Shown here: in pieces, positions 25,655 to 35,340 of the stretch
How the letters are laid out: each line of letters starts with the position of its first letter
How positions within the stretch are numbered: position 1 is the stretch's first letter
Assembly (NCBI RefSeq): GCF_000682715.1
Contig: NZ_AWFH01000034.1
Coordinates: 124,001-188,000, forward strand
DNA length: 64,000 nucleotides
Direction: 5' to 3'
Source: Hyphomonas atlantica corrig.
Lineage (GTDB): Bacteria; Pseudomonadota; Alphaproteobacteria; Caulobacterales; Hyphomonadaceae
The notes under the pieces: model-generated
Told to the model about the DNA's origin: nothing
Database searches by the model: none
The model's input: only the letters and a program-made list of their open reading frames with translations
Position numbers and translations under genes: made by a program

Positions 25655-27688
25655 ATGGCAGACCTGATTCTCGAACTCTTCTCAGAGGAAATTCCCGCAC
25701 GGATGCAGGCCAAGGCCGAGCAGGACCTGGGTGCGGCGCTGGAAAAGGCGCTTGGCGAGGCCGGGCTGAGCTGGGCGTCGCTGGAAACAGCATCTGGGCC
25801 GCGCCGCCTGACAGTGTTTGTGGATGATTTGTCCGAACGCTCAGCCGATGTGAAGGAAGAACGCAAGGGCCCCAAGGTTGGCGCGCCTGACAAGGCAGTC
25901 GAAGGCTTCCTGCGCGGTGCGGGGCTCAGCGACATCAACCAGGCTGAAGTGCGCTCAGACCCGAAAAAGGGCGACTTCTACGTGGCCGTGATCGAGACGC
26001 CAGGCCGGGATGCGACAGACATCATTGCGGAGGCTGTGCCTGCCATCATTCGCGGCTTCCACTGGCCCAAGAGCATGCGCTGGGGGACAGGTGAGCTGCG
26101 CTGGGTGCGCCCGCTGCAGCGGATTGTCTGCGTTCTGGACGGCAAGATTGTGCCGTTCGAGGTCGACGGCGTGGCCAGCGGCAACGAAACCGAAGGCCAC
26201 CGCGTGCACGGCCGTGGGCCCTACAAGGTGCTCGATCGCCAGGATTATGAGGAATCCCTGTCCGGTGCAGGCCATGTGAAGTTGACGCGTGATGCCCGCC
26301 GCGAAGTGATCCTATCCGGTATTGAGAAGGTTTGCACAGACGCTGGCCTCGAGTGGATCGAGGATAAGGGGCTTCTGGAAGAAGTGGTTGGTCTCGCCGA
26401 ATGGCCTGTCGTCGTGCTGGGCGACATGGACCCGGCCTTCCTGAGCCTGCCGCCGGAAGTGATCCAGCTGTCCATGCGCACGCACCAGAAGTATTTCGCC
26501 GTCAACGACAAGAAGACCGGCAAGCTCGCGCCGAATTTCATCGTAGTTGCGAATATCGAAGCGACAGATGGCGGCAAGAAGCTGGCCGAAGGCAATTCGC
26601 GTGTCCTGTCGGCGCGTCTCGATGATGGCCGCTTCTTCTGGGAGAAGGACAAGGCGACGCCGCTTGAAGACATGGCCGCGAAACTGTCCACGATTGCGTT
26701 CAAGGCGGAGCTTGGCTCGCTGGGCGACAAGGTGGAGCGCGTTGCGGCGCTGGCCCGTGAACTTGCTCCCAAAGTTGGCGCCGATCCGGACCTTGCCGAA
26801 CGCGCAGCACGTCTCGCCAAGGCAGACCTTGTATCAGAAATGGTCGGCGAATTCCCGGAACTGCAGGGTGTCATGGGCCGCTACTATGCGCTGGAAGAGG
26901 GCGAGCCCGAAGCGGTCGCCGATGCCATCCGCGACCATTACAAGCCGCAGGGCCCGAGCGATTCCGTGCCGACCGATCCGGTGGGCATCGCTGTCGCGCT
27001 GGCTGACAAGCTGGATACGCTGGTTGGATTCTGGGCGATTGACGAGAAACCGACGGGTTCAAAAGATCCGTTCGCGCTGCGCCGTGCGGCGCTGGGCGTG
27101 GTTCGGATTGTGTTGGAGAATGAAGTGCGACTGAAACTTCATTCCAACTTGGAAGTGTCGAGCGACCTCCTCTCCTTCTTCGCTGACCGCCTCAAGCAAG
27201 TCCTCCGTGATCAAGGCCAACGCCACGACCTGATCGATGCGGTCTTCGCCCTCGGCGAGGATGATCTCGTGCTCATCACGCGCCGTGTCGAAGCGCTGGG
27301 GGCGTTTCTGGATACCGAGGACGGCGCGAACCTACTCGCGGGCTACAAGCGCGCCGCGAACATCCTCAAGGCCGAGGAGAAGAAGGGCGATTTGCCGTCC
27401 GATCTCTCAGTCGATGACGCGCTGATCGCGAAGGGCCCCGCCGAGGAGCAGGCGCTGGGCAAGGCGTTGGCGGATGTTGAGGCAGCAATCGAAGGGCCTC
27501 TGGCGGCGGAAGACTTCACCGGCGCAATGGCCGAGCTGGCCAAGCTCCGCGCGCCGGTCGACGCGTTTTTCGAGGCCGTCATGGTCAACGATGATGACGC
27601 CGCTGTCCGGGCGAATCGCCTGGCCCTGCTGACCAAAATTCGCGCAACGCTGCATTGCGTAGCTGATTTCTCCCGTATCGACGGTTGA
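25655..27688 (+). CDS. glyS: Glycyl-tRNA synthetase beta subunit
   Basis: The 677-residue beta subunit recognises tRNA(Gly) and completes the heterotetramer with GlyQ. The N-terminus DLILELFSEEIPARMQ and the central EWPVVVLGDMDPAFLSLP, MRTHQKYFAV and SRVLSARLDDGRFFWEKD motifs are diagnostic, and a C-terminal anticodon-binding-like helical domain follows. The ATG at 25655 is chosen over one at 25622 because the conserved protein begins there. It lies 85 bp after the caspase/WD40 gene; no clear terminator separates them, so co-transcription with glyQ remains possible. Confidence 0.95.
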   Translation: MADLILELFSEEIPARMQAKAEQDLGAALEKALGEAGLSWASLETASGPRRLTVFVDDLSERSADVKEERKGPKVGAPDKAVEGFLRGAGLSDINQAEVRSDPKKGDFYVAVIETPGRDATDIIAEAVPAIIRGFHWPKSMRWGTGELRWVRPLQRIVCVLDGKIVPFEVDGVASGNETEGHRVHGRGPYKVLDRQDYEESLSGAGHVKLTRDARREVILSGIEKVCTDAGLEWIEDKGLLEEVVGLAEWPVVVLGDMDPAFLSLPPEVIQLSMRTHQKYFAVNDKKTGKLAPNFIVVANIEATDGGKKLAEGNSRVLSARLDDGRFFWEKDKATPLEDMAAKLSTIAFKAELGSLGDKVERVAALARELAPKVGADPDLAERAARLAKADLVSEMVGEFPELQGVMGRYYALEEGEPEAVADAIRDHYKPQGPSDSVPTDPVGIAVALADKLDTLVGFWAIDEKPTGSKDPFALRRAALGVVRIVLENEVRLKLHSNLEVSSDLLSFFADRLKQVLRDQGQRHDLIDAVFALGEDDLVLITRRVEALGAFLDTEDGANLLAGYKRAANILKAEEKKGDLPSDLSVDDALIAKGPAEEQALGKALADVEAAIEGPLAAEDFTGAMAELAKLRAPVDAFFEAVMVNDDDAAVRANRLALLTKIRATLHCVADFSRIDG

Positions 27689-27843
27689 TCCAGATCAAGG
27701 CGTTTTTGGGTCAATGTCTCAGTTTGGAACGCGGCGCCTGAGCGCCAACGCGCCAATGTGTCACGAACAACGTTGTCACGCTGAGTGTACCCTTTCTGGT
27801 ACTGGCCAATGGCGCTGCGATGCAGCATAGAAATTGCAAATCG

Positions 27844-27863
27844 CCCCCGAGTATCCTTGGGGG
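27844..27863 (+). promoter_or_regulatory. Stem-loop in the ppdK leader
   Basis: CCCCCGAG (27844-27851) pairs with CTTGGGGG (27856-27863) through 8 bp including one G-T, with a TATC loop. It ends 30 bp before the ppdK ATG and about 17 bp before its ribosome site. Two TGTCACG copies 15 bp apart lie upstream at 27759-27780. A regulatory role is possible but unproven. Confidence 0.35.
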
Positions 27864-27893
27864 ACTCGACTTATGTATCGGAAGGCAGAATTC

Positions 27894-30581
27894 ATGGGTG
27901 AAGCAGCACTGAAACCAGCAGACGAAACCTGGGTGTATGCTTTTGGCGGCGGTAGCGCAGATGGCGACGCCTCAATGAAAAACCTGCTGGGTGGCAAAGG
28001 CGCCAACCTCGCAGAAATGGCCAAGCTTGGCCTGCCGGTACCGCCGGGCTTTACAATCACGACCGCCGTTTGCACGGCGTATTACGAACTCGACCGGAAG
28101 TATCCGGAAACGCTGGAAGCGCAGGTGGATGCCGCGCTGGAAGCCATCGAGAAAGAAACCGGCAAGGGCTTCGGCGATCCCGAGAACCCGCTGCTCGTGT
28201 CCGTTCGTTCCGGCGCGCGCGCCTCGATGCCTGGCATGATGGATACGGTCCTGAACCTCGGCCTGAACGAGACCGCTGCGGCGGGGCTGGCGAAGAAGGC
28301 TGGCGAGCGGTTCGCCTATGATTCCTATCGCCGCTTCATTCAGATGTATTCCAACGTCGTGCTGAACATCAGCCATGACGAGTTCGAGCATATCCTCGAC
28401 GACTACAAGGATCGCGAGGGCTACGAGCTCGACACCGAGATGACGGCGGATGACTGGAAGAAGATCATCTCACTCTACAAGGACGCCGTTCAGTACAATC
28501 TTGGCCGCCCGTTCCCGGATGATCCGAAGGAACAGCTTTGGGGCGCGATCACGGCCGTGTTCGGTTCCTGGATGAATGACCGCGCGATCACATACCGAAA
28601 GCTCAACGACATTCCGGAGGAATGGGGCACGGCGGTTAACGTGCAGGCGATGGTGTTCGGCAATCTGGGCGAAACGTCAGCGACCGGCGTCGCCTTTACG
28701 CGTGACCCGTCAAATGGCGATCCGGTTTTCTACGGCGAGTACCTGATCAATGCGCAAGGTGAAGACGTTGTTGCCGGTATTCGCACGCCTGCACCAATCT
28801 CTCGTGAGCGCGCTGATACGCTGGGCTCAACCGACGCACCGCTCGAGGAGTCGATGCCGGAAGTCTACACCCAGCTGCGCGACGTCGCGAACACGCTGGA
28901 GCAACACTACAAGGACATGCAGGATCTGGAGTTCACCGTTGAAGACGGTCGTCTTTACATGCTGCAGACCCGGAACGGCAAACGCACTGCCGCCGCCGCG
29001 CTGAAGATCGCAGTCGACATGGCGCGTGAGGGCCTCGTGACGGAAGAAGAGGCCGTGCTGCGCCTTGAGCCGTCCCAGCTCGACCAGTTGCTGCACCCGA
29101 CCATTTCCGAAGATGCCAAGCGCGACGTGATCGTGATGGGCCTTCCGGCCAGCCCCGGCGCAGCCGTTGGTAAGGTCGTGTTCGAATCCGAAGATGCCTG
29201 GGCCATGGCTGAAAAGGGCGAGGATGTGATCCTCGTTCGCGTCGAAACCAGCCCGGAAGACATCAAGGGCATGCACGCCTCCCGCGCCATCGTCACGGCG
29301 CGCGGCGGCATGACCAGCCACGCCGCAGTTGTTGCGCGTGGCATGGGCCGTCCATGTGTCTGTGGCGCTGGTGGCCTGCAGATCGACTACAAGGCCGGCG
29401 TGTTCCGCGTCATGGGCCGGGAGATCAAGAAGGGTGACGTAGTTACTGTCGACGGCGCGACCGGTCAGGTCATGATGGGCGCTGTTGAAATGGTTCAGCC
29501 GGACTTGTCTGGTGATTTTGGTCTACTGATGGGCTGGGCGGACAAGGCCCGGAAGCTGAAAGTGCGCGCCAATGCGGAAACGCCGCTCGACACGCGTACC
29601 GCTGTTGAGTTTGGCGCAGAAGGCGTTGGCCTCTGCCGTACCGAGCACATGTTCTTCGAAGAAAAGCGTATCCCGGAAGTGCGTGCCATGATCCTCGCCG
29701 ATGGCGAGACCGGCCGCCGCGCGGCGCTCGACAAGCTCCTGCCAATGCAGCGCAGCGACTTCGAAGAGATTTTCCGCATTCTGGAAGATCGCCCGGCGAC
29801 GATCCGTCTGCTGGATCCACCGCTACACGAGTTCCTGCCGCATACCGATGCGGATATGGAAGATGTGGCCAAGGCGTCCGGCGTGAATGTGGACGAGCTG
29901 CGCCGCCGCGCTGCAGAGCTGCACGAGAGCAATCCAATGCTTGGCCACCGTGGTTGCCGCCTCGGCATTACCTATCCTGAAATCTACGAGATGCAGGCTC
30001 GCGCCATCTTTGAGGCAGCTGTGAACGTGTCCAAGGAAACCGGTCGCAAGCCGATTCCTGAAGTCATGATCCCGCTGGTCGCAACGCATAAAGAGCTGGC
30101 GATCCTGAAGGCCGTGGTGGATGAAGTGGCCCAGTCGGTCTTCTCTGAAACCGGTGTGACGCTGGACTACCTGGTCGGCACGATGATCGAACTGCCACGC
30201 GCAGCCCTCCAGGCGGGTGAAATCGCCCAATCGGCAGCATTCTTCTCATTCGGCACGAATGATCTGACGCAAACCACGCTCGGTATTTCCCGTGATGATG
30301 CGGGGCGGTTCCTCAAGGCTTATGAGGACAAGGGCATCTACGAAAAGGACCCGTTCGTAACGCTGGACCAGGTTGGCGTCGGTGAATTGGTCAAACTGGC
30401 CGCCGAACGTGGCCGCAGTACCCGCCCTGGAATCAAGCTCGGAATCTGCGGTGAACATGGTGGCGACCCGGCTTCCATTAACTTTTGTCACGTTACGGGA
30501 CTCGAATACGTATCCTGCTCTCCGTACCGTGTGCCAATCGCGCGGCTCGCCGCGGCACATGCTGCGCTGAAGAACGCATAA
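27894..30581 (+). CDS. ppdK: Pyruvate phosphate dikinase
   Basis: This 895-residue enzyme interconverts pyruvate, ATP and phosphate with phosphoenolpyruvate, AMP and diphosphate. The N-terminal ATP-grasp domain carries GGKGANLAEMAKLGLPVPPG and SVRSGARASMPGMMDT; the phosphohistidine loop GGMTSHAAVVARGMGRP lies in the middle; the C-terminal PEP/pyruvate barrel ends with LGICGEHGGDPASINF, containing the catalytic Cys. GGAAGG 8 bases upstream supports ATG 27894 over ATG 27873. The gene is followed by an intrinsic terminator and appears monocistronic. It would supply PEP when the cell grows on pyruvate or 2-oxo acids, such as those taken up by the TRAP system at 53501-58009. Confidence 0.95.
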   Translation: MGEAALKPADETWVYAFGGGSADGDASMKNLLGGKGANLAEMAKLGLPVPPGFTITTAVCTAYYELDRKYPETLEAQVDAALEAIEKETGKGFGDPENPLLVSVRSGARASMPGMMDTVLNLGLNETAAAGLAKKAGERFAYDSYRRFIQMYSNVVLNISHDEFEHILDDYKDREGYELDTEMTADDWKKIISLYKDAVQYNLGRPFPDDPKEQLWGAITAVFGSWMNDRAITYRKLNDIPEEWGTAVNVQAMVFGNLGETSATGVAFTRDPSNGDPVFYGEYLINAQGEDVVAGIRTPAPISRERADTLGSTDAPLEESMPEVYTQLRDVANTLEQHYKDMQDLEFTVEDGRLYMLQTRNGKRTAAAALKIAVDMAREGLVTEEEAVLRLEPSQLDQLLHPTISEDAKRDVIVMGLPASPGAAVGKVVFESEDAWAMAEKGEDVILVRVETSPEDIKGMHASRAIVTARGGMTSHAAVVARGMGRPCVCGAGGLQIDYKAGVFRVMGREIKKGDVVTVDGATGQVMMGAVEMVQPDLSGDFGLLMGWADKARKLKVRANAETPLDTRTAVEFGAEGVGLCRTEHMFFEEKRIPEVRAMILADGETGRRAALDKLLPMQRSDFEEIFRILEDRPATIRLLDPPLHEFLPHTDADMEDVAKASGVNVDELRRRAAELHESNPMLGHRGCRLGITYPEIYEMQARAIFEAAVNVSKETGRKPIPEVMIPLVATHKELAILKAVVDEVAQSVFSETGVTLDYLVGTMIELPRAALQAGEIAQSAAFFSFGTNDLTQTTLGISRDDAGRFLKAYEDKGIYEKDPFVTLDQVGVGELVKLAAERGRSTRPGIKLGICGEHGGDPASINFCHVTGLEYVSCSPYRVPIARLAAAHAALKNA

Positions 30582-30613
30582 GCGGGCAGGATTCGCTCGA
30601 ATCGTTCAAAATT

Positions 30614-30644
30614 TGGGTGTTGCGGCGACGCAACACCCTTTTTT
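30614..30644 (+). terminator. Intrinsic terminator of ppdK
   Basis: GGGTGTTGCG pairs with CGCAACACCC-type sequence to give a 9-10 bp stem closed by a GCGA tetraloop, followed by six T at 30639-30644. It begins 33 bp after the ppdK stop. Confidence 0.92.
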
Positions 30645-30930
30645 GTGCAGTGCGGTGAATTTCATAAAATTTGCAGAAATATTCCGCGTAATTACAGCGA
30701 CTTGGCGGCTCTTTCCTCATGTGGCGGTTTAAATCGCCAGAAGGCGCTGTATCTATCCTGACAGAAAAGTCATTCACGTATCTGGCCAGCTTCTTGCTAG
30801 GTAGCGTGAGAGATGGATATCGAAGTCCAAATCAGGCCCTGATCGGGGTCATCAATTTAAGACAAACCAACAACACCCGGGTTGCATATGGCGGAAATTA
30901 TATCGCCTGCCGGGGGATTGGGGAGCGGTG
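30645..30930. other. Intergenic region before the cell wall hydrolase
   Basis: These 286 bp are AT-richer than their surroundings and must hold the hydrolase promoter. A 70-codon frame at 30719-30931 has no ribosome site and no family likeness, so I do not call it. No palindrome, CtrA box or RNA gene is evident. Confidence 0.3.
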
Positions 30931-32082
30931 ATGTTAAGGGTTCTTCAACCACGAAGGGCGACTCTGTCGCCAATGCGTGGGCTCCAAGAGCAGCTCAAGC
31001 GTTGGTGGATGGCCATGACGAACGAAGAGCAGAGAGATATTGTTGTGCGCGGGGCGACCATTGCGGTCTGTGCCGTCGCTGCGACTGTGACCCTGCCTGT
31101 AATCGGCGAACTCCAGTTGGAGAAGCGCGCCGAAGCTGATTTCCGTGCAGAGGCGATGCGCTTGGCCACCATTGAGGATGGCGGCGTGACTGTGCGCTCT
31201 GACCCCATGACGCCCAGCCTGCTGGATACGCCATGGATTCGCACGGTGGAGTACACGCTCAAGCGCGATACCGATTCTTCCATGAGCCGCTATGCGATGC
31301 GCGACCGTGATGGTGCAGCGCTTTCATCGCTGGTTTCGTTCCGTCCGGAACACATCAAACGCGCTGAAAAGATCAATGACGAGGCGAAATGCCTGTCGCA
31401 GGCCATTTATTATGAGGCCGGCACGGAATCGCTGGGCGGCAAGATGGCTGTTGCTGAGGTCATCGCGAACCGCGTTCGTGATCACCGCTATCCCGACAGC
31501 ATCTGTGATGTGGTTTTCCAGGGTGCCACGCGCACAACGGGCTGCCAGTTCACTTTCACCTGTGACGGGGCCATGAATCGCGCGCCGCGTGGCCGCAATT
31601 GGGATACATCCCAGAAGGTTGCTGCCCACGTCCTGATGAACCTCAATGAGGAGCGCACGGGCGGTGCCACGCATTATCACGCGACCTATGTCGACCCGAT
31701 CTGGAGCGCAGGCCTCATCAAGACTGACAAGATCGGCCTGCACATCTTCTATCGCTTCCCGCGCGGAGCGGAATGGGCCCAGGTCCGCCAGAACTACAAT
31801 AACAAGCGCGCGCGTGTGATCACCGCCGCTGCTGACCGTGACGTGAACGCGGCCGCGACTTCCGTCATCAAGACACAGGACGAGGCCAAGGTTCAGAAAG
31901 TTGCAATGGACGCACCCGCGCCAACGCTTGCGCCTGCATCCGTGACGACATCGACGCGCACGATCACCAATGGCGCGCCAAAGTTCAATGCGGTTCGCAA
32001 ATCGTCGAACGTATCTTCTTACCAGACCGCACAGGTCACCCGCGCGGCCGCTGGAGCGGGCGCAACAGGCGGCCTGAACTGA
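30931..32082 (+). CDS. SleB-type cell wall hydrolase, membrane-anchored
   Basis: The 383-residue protein has one N-terminal membrane segment (GATIAVCAVAATVTLPVI, about residues 41-58), so its catalytic part is periplasmic. The Hydrolase_2 domain lies at about 150-265: AKCLSQAIYYEAGTESLGGK holds the presumed catalytic glutamate, and AEVIANRVRDHRYPDSICDV and CQFTFTCDG follow. This domain, named after the spore-cortex enzyme SleB, is common in alphaproteobacteria as a muralytic enzyme. The C-terminus is an Ala/Thr/Ser-rich tail. GGGAG 5 bases upstream favours ATG 30931; the GTG at 30928 is possible. Substrate bond specificity is not known. Confidence 0.87.
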   Translation: MLRVLQPRRATLSPMRGLQEQLKRWWMAMTNEEQRDIVVRGATIAVCAVAATVTLPVIGELQLEKRAEADFRAEAMRLATIEDGGVTVRSDPMTPSLLDTPWIRTVEYTLKRDTDSSMSRYAMRDRDGAALSSLVSFRPEHIKRAEKINDEAKCLSQAIYYEAGTESLGGKMAVAEVIANRVRDHRYPDSICDVVFQGATRTTGCQFTFTCDGAMNRAPRGRNWDTSQKVAAHVLMNLNEERTGGATHYHATYVDPIWSAGLIKTDKIGLHIFYRFPRGAEWAQVRQNYNNKRARVITAAADRDVNAAATSVIKTQDEAKVQKVAMDAPAPTLAPASVTTSTRTITNGAPKFNAVRKSSNVSSYQTAQVTRAAAGAGATGGLN

Positions 32083-32086
32083 AGAT

Positions 32087-32896
32087 CTAGTCTCGCGGGG
32101 GCACGCTCTCGCGGACTCGCTTCATGATCGCGCCTGGCATCCAGCGCGACATGAATCTGGCCCGTTCTGCATCTTTTCCGACCATGTAATGCCGATCCTT
32201 GCCGTGAGCGGCCTCCCAGGCGCGTTCCGCGGCCATCGAAACCGGATACACGTTCATTCCGTTTTCCCGTAGCTGATCGGACATCTTGTGGTTGGAGCCG
32301 TCACGATCTCCCATTTCAAGAATTGGGGTTTCGACGAACCACGGCATCAGGCTGGTGACACGAATATCAAGATCCCGGAACTCGGCATCAAGCGCCTCGG
32401 TCAGCCCGCGAACGGCAAACTTTGTTGCAGAATAGACGGCGAGTTGCGGCGATCCCACGATTCCCGCAGTTGAGGCGGTGTTCACAATGCGCGCGCCTGA
32501 TGTTGCCTTGAGGAGTGGCAGGGACACCTGCACGCCATTCACGACGCCTTTCACATTGATGTCGATGATCGCATCGTTGTCTTCGCCGGTGATGTTTTCA
32601 AACCAGCCATGACGGCCGATACCGGCATTGTTGAACAGGACATTCATCGCCCCTTCGGTCGCGTCGCCGAAGTCTTTCACCGCGCCTGCCCAGTCGTCAC
32701 GGCTGCGCACGTCTAGCTTGGCCTTGATGCAGTTTTTGGCGCCGATTTCGGCTTCCACTTCATCCAGCCCGTCCGTGTTCACGTCGTAGAGACCACAGAA
32801 CCAGCCGCGCTTTGAAAAATAACGTGCGGTCTCTGCCCCGATTCCGGATGCTGCGCCTGTGATGAATATGCTCTTTCGGCCGCCCGCCTGACTCAT
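32087..32896 (-). CDS. Short-chain dehydrogenase/reductase
   Basis: This 269-residue SDR has the classical cofactor loop TGAASGIGAETARYF, the NNAG motif (VLFNNAGIGRHG), and a YSATKFAVRGLTE active site with Tyr and Lys; the catalytic Ser is in NTASTAG. The C-terminal extension (MVGKDAERARFMSRWMPG) is typical of SDRs annotated as alcohol or acyl dehydrogenases without proven substrates. AGGAGG nine bases upstream picks ATG 32896. It ends 4 bp from the converging hydrolase and lies downstream of nadC with a 49-bp gap, so it could be the last gene of the nad operon. The substrate is unknown. Confidence 0.85.
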   Translation of the reverse strand: MSQAGGRKSIFITGAASGIGAETARYFSKRGWFCGLYDVNTDGLDEVEAEIGAKNCIKAKLDVRSRDDWAGAVKDFGDATEGAMNVLFNNAGIGRHGWFENITGEDNDAIIDINVKGVVNGVQVSLPLLKATSGARIVNTASTAGIVGSPQLAVYSATKFAVRGLTEALDAEFRDLDIRVTSLMPWFVETPILEMGDRDGSNHKMSDQLRENGMNVYPVSMAAERAWEAAHGKDRHYMVGKDAERARFMSRWMPGAIMKRVRESVPPRD

Positions 32897-32944
32897 GGGC
32901 AATTTCCTCCTGCTGTTAGGGACTGATCGCCCTTTTCAGCAGTG

Positions 32945-33802
32945 TCAGACGACATCCATGCCGACGTCAAGATTGGGAGCCGAATGGGTGAGTGCGCCCA
33001 CAGAGATATAGTCCACGCCCGTCTCGGCAATTGACGCAACGGTATCCAGATTGACGCCGCCGGAAGCTTCCAGCGTCACGCGGCCTTCATTCATGGTGAC
33101 CGCGCGGCGCAGCGTGTCCGGGCTCATATTGTCTAGCAGGACAGCGTGCGGACCGTGTTTCAGGGCTTCTTCAAACTGTTCGAGCGTGTCGACCTCAATC
33201 TCGATCATGCGGAGATGCCCGGCATAGGCTTTCGCGCGCTCAAGTGCCAAGGCAACGGATCCGTCGCAGGCGGCAATGTGGTTGTCCTTGATCAACACCG
33301 CATCATCCAGGCCGTAACGGTGGGCTGTCCCTCCGCCGCAGCGAACAGCGCGCTTTTCCAACGCGCGATGGCCAGGCGTTGTCTTCCTTGTGCAGACAAT
33401 CGTGGCGGACGTGTGCGAGATTTTCTCCACATAGGCGCGCGTCATGGTCGCAACAGCGGACAGCCGCCCAATGAAGTTCAGCATGGTGCGTTCCGCGGTC
33501 AGGATGGATCGGGCGCTGCCGTCCAGACGCGCAACCACGTCTCCAGGCTTCACAGCGGAGCCGTCGCCCATCTGGACGTCCAGTTTCACACTGGAATCAA
33601 TGAGGGAAAGCGCATGGCTTGCGACATCGATGCCTGCGATCACACCGTTCTGGCGAGCGGCAATGACAACGCTCAGCTGCGTGTCTGGTGCTATGGTTGC
33701 ATCCGTAGTCAGATCACCGGCGCGGCCAAGGTCTTCAGACAAGGCCAGGCGGACGATGGGGTCAAGGATGATGGCGGGCAGTGGCGGTGGGACGGGCGTC
33801 AT
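32945..33802 (-). CDS. nadC: Nicotinate-nucleotide diphosphorylase (carboxylating)
   Basis: NadC converts quinolinate and PRPP to nicotinate mononucleotide, the third step of the aspartate route to NAD. The 285-residue type II phosphoribosyltransferase shows SEDLGRAGDLTTDATI, CTRKTTPGHRALEKRAVRCG (quinolinate/PRPP-binding Arg and Lys), LIKDNHI, and EASGGVNLDTVASIAETGVD at the phosphate site. Its start overlaps the nadB stop by 4 bp (ATGA), showing translational coupling in the order nadA-X-nadB-nadC. Confidence 0.96.
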   Translation of the reverse strand: MTPVPPPLPAIILDPIVRLALSEDLGRAGDLTTDATIAPDTQLSVVIAARQNGVIAGIDVASHALSLIDSSVKLDVQMGDGSAVKPGDVVARLDGSARSILTAERTMLNFIGRLSAVATMTRAYVEKISHTSATIVCTRKTTPGHRALEKRAVRCGGGTAHRYGLDDAVLIKDNHIAACDGSVALALERAKAYAGHLRMIEIEVDTLEQFEEALKHGPHAVLLDNMSPDTLRRAVTMNEGRVTLEASGGVNLDTVASIAETGVDYISVGALTHSAPNLDVGMDVV

Positions 33803-35337
33803 GGGTGCGCAGTCTCCTCAAAGCTTCTGATCAGGAATTGACGTTCCGGGGCAGTCGTATCCGGATAATCCGAACGATAATGGCCGCCTCGACTTTCTTT
33901 GCGGTTGAGTGCAGACTGCACGATCAGGCGCGCAGTTGTCAGGGCGCGGGCAGACCCGTGCGTGGATTGAAGTCGCTCGACCAGTTCCAGAACGCGTGTC
34001 ATGCCGGCTTCGTCTCTTACGACGCCGCATTTTTCGGACATCGCAGCGCGTAGATCTTGCAGGGCGGCTGTCGGCAGGGTCGCCGGAACATGGCCAGTCG
34101 AAGATTGCGGGTCTTTCAGTGTTGCGTCCCGTAAACGTGCTGCAATCCTGTGGGCGAATACAACCGCTTCGAGAAGCGAGTTCGATGCCAGCCTGTTTGC
34201 GCCGTGCACACCGGTTGATGTGCATTCGCCGCACACGGACAATCCGTCGAGACTGCTGCGTCCCCAGAAGTCCGGCACGATCCCGCCCATGTGGTAGTGG
34301 GCGGCTGGAGCAACGGGGATCATGTCTGTGCGCGGGTCTATACCGGCGGATCGGCACGCCCCGAAGACGGTCGGGAAATGATCCGGGAAATGATCGCCTA
34401 CGGCCTTCCGGCAATCGAGAAATGCGCCGCGACCAGACAGGCGCTCGGTGTGCACCGCGCGCGCAACTTCATCCCGTGGCGCAAGTTCCGCGAGTTCGTG
34501 ATAACGGTCCATGAACGCAGCGCCGTCGCGATTGTGCAGTGTGGCGCCTTCCCCGCGCAGGGCTTCTGTCGCGAGCGGTGCGGGATCGCGCCCAATATCA
34601 ATGGCCGTCGGATGGAATTGCACGAATTCCAGATCTGCCATCAAGGCGCCTGCCTCCCACGCCATTGCTATCGCGTCGCCGCGGGCTTCGGGGGGATTGG
34701 TGGTCACTTGGAAAAGGCCGCCGGAGCCACCGGTGCAGAGCACGGTCTCGCGGGCGGTGCGTGTCGAGAGGTTTCCGGAGGTGTCGCGAAGTATCGCGCC
34801 AGCAACCTGCAAATTCTTGTCCTGTAGCAGGCCCGTTGCACGCACCCCTTCGATGATGGTGATGTGTGGCGCGGCAGCAACCGCAGCCACCAGCGCGTCC
34901 ATGATTGCCTTGCCAGCAAGATCACCGGCGACACGAGCGACACGCGGATGGGAATGTGCCGCTTCGAGGGAGAGGGCGAGCGCGCCGTCTGGCGTACGAT
35001 CGAACGGCACGCCCAGTGCTACCAGATCCCGCACCCTCGCCGGGCCTTCCTCAGCAATCAGGCGGGCAATGATCGGGTCGACCAGTCCAGCCCCGGCCGC
35101 GACGGTGTCGGCGGCATGTTGTTCGGGACTGTCTTTCGGGTGGAGCGCTGCGGCAAGGCCACCTTGCGCCCAGGCGGATGAAGCCGCTTGCCCGAGGGGG
35201 GCCGGTGAGATGACGGTACAAGGCCGCGGCGCCAATTGTAATGCCAGGAACAGGCCAGCAAGGCCTGCGCCAATGATCAGAACATCGTCATCGCTTGGCC
35301 GATCGGCCGTCAGGGTTTGCGGAAACGTCACGGCCAC
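33799..35337 (-). CDS. nadB: L-aspartate oxidase
   Basis: NadB oxidises L-aspartate to iminoaspartate for quinolinate synthesis. The 512-residue flavoprotein has the FAD-binding LIIGAGLAGLFLALQL, the active-site segments LEAAHSHPRVARVAGD and QFHPTAIDIG, and the YHMGGIVPDFWGRSSLDGL and GANRLASNSLLEAVVFA motifs of the succinate dehydrogenase/aspartate oxidase superfamily. The absence of succinate dehydrogenase partners and its place next to nadC and nadA settle the choice. It is slightly shorter than the E. coli enzyme (540). Its ATG is 3 bp after the stop of the small secreted gene. Confidence 0.95.
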   Translation of the reverse strand: MAVTFPQTLTADRPSDDDVLIIGAGLAGLFLALQLAPRPCTVISPAPLGQAASSAWAQGGLAAALHPKDSPEQHAADTVAAGAGLVDPIIARLIAEEGPARVRDLVALGVPFDRTPDGALALSLEAAHSHPRVARVAGDLAGKAIMDALVAAVAAAPHITIIEGVRATGLLQDKNLQVAGAILRDTSGNLSTRTARETVLCTGGSGGLFQVTTNPPEARGDAIAMAWEAGALMADLEFVQFHPTAIDIGRDPAPLATEALRGEGATLHNRDGAAFMDRYHELAELAPRDEVARAVHTERLSGRGAFLDCRKAVGDHFPDHFPTVFGACRSAGIDPRTDMIPVAPAAHYHMGGIVPDFWGRSSLDGLSVCGECTSTGVHGANRLASNSLLEAVVFAHRIAARLRDATLKDPQSSTGHVPATLPTAALQDLRAAMSEKCGVVRDEAGMTRVLELVERLQSTHGSARALTTARLIVQSALNRKESRGGHYRSDYPDTTAPERQFLIRSFEETAHP

Positions 35338-35340
35338 GGA

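Noticed and set aside
27731-27745. GGCGC-CTGA-GCGCC hairpin after glyS as a terminator
   Set aside because: The stem is only 5 bp and no T run follows.
30719-30931. 70-codon frame before the cell wall hydrolase
   Set aside because: No ribosome site and no recognisable protein feature; more likely the promoter and leader region.
30936-30950. TTAA-N7-TCAA inside the start of the hydrolase gene as a CtrA site
   Set aside because: One half-site is imperfect and it lies within coding sequence.
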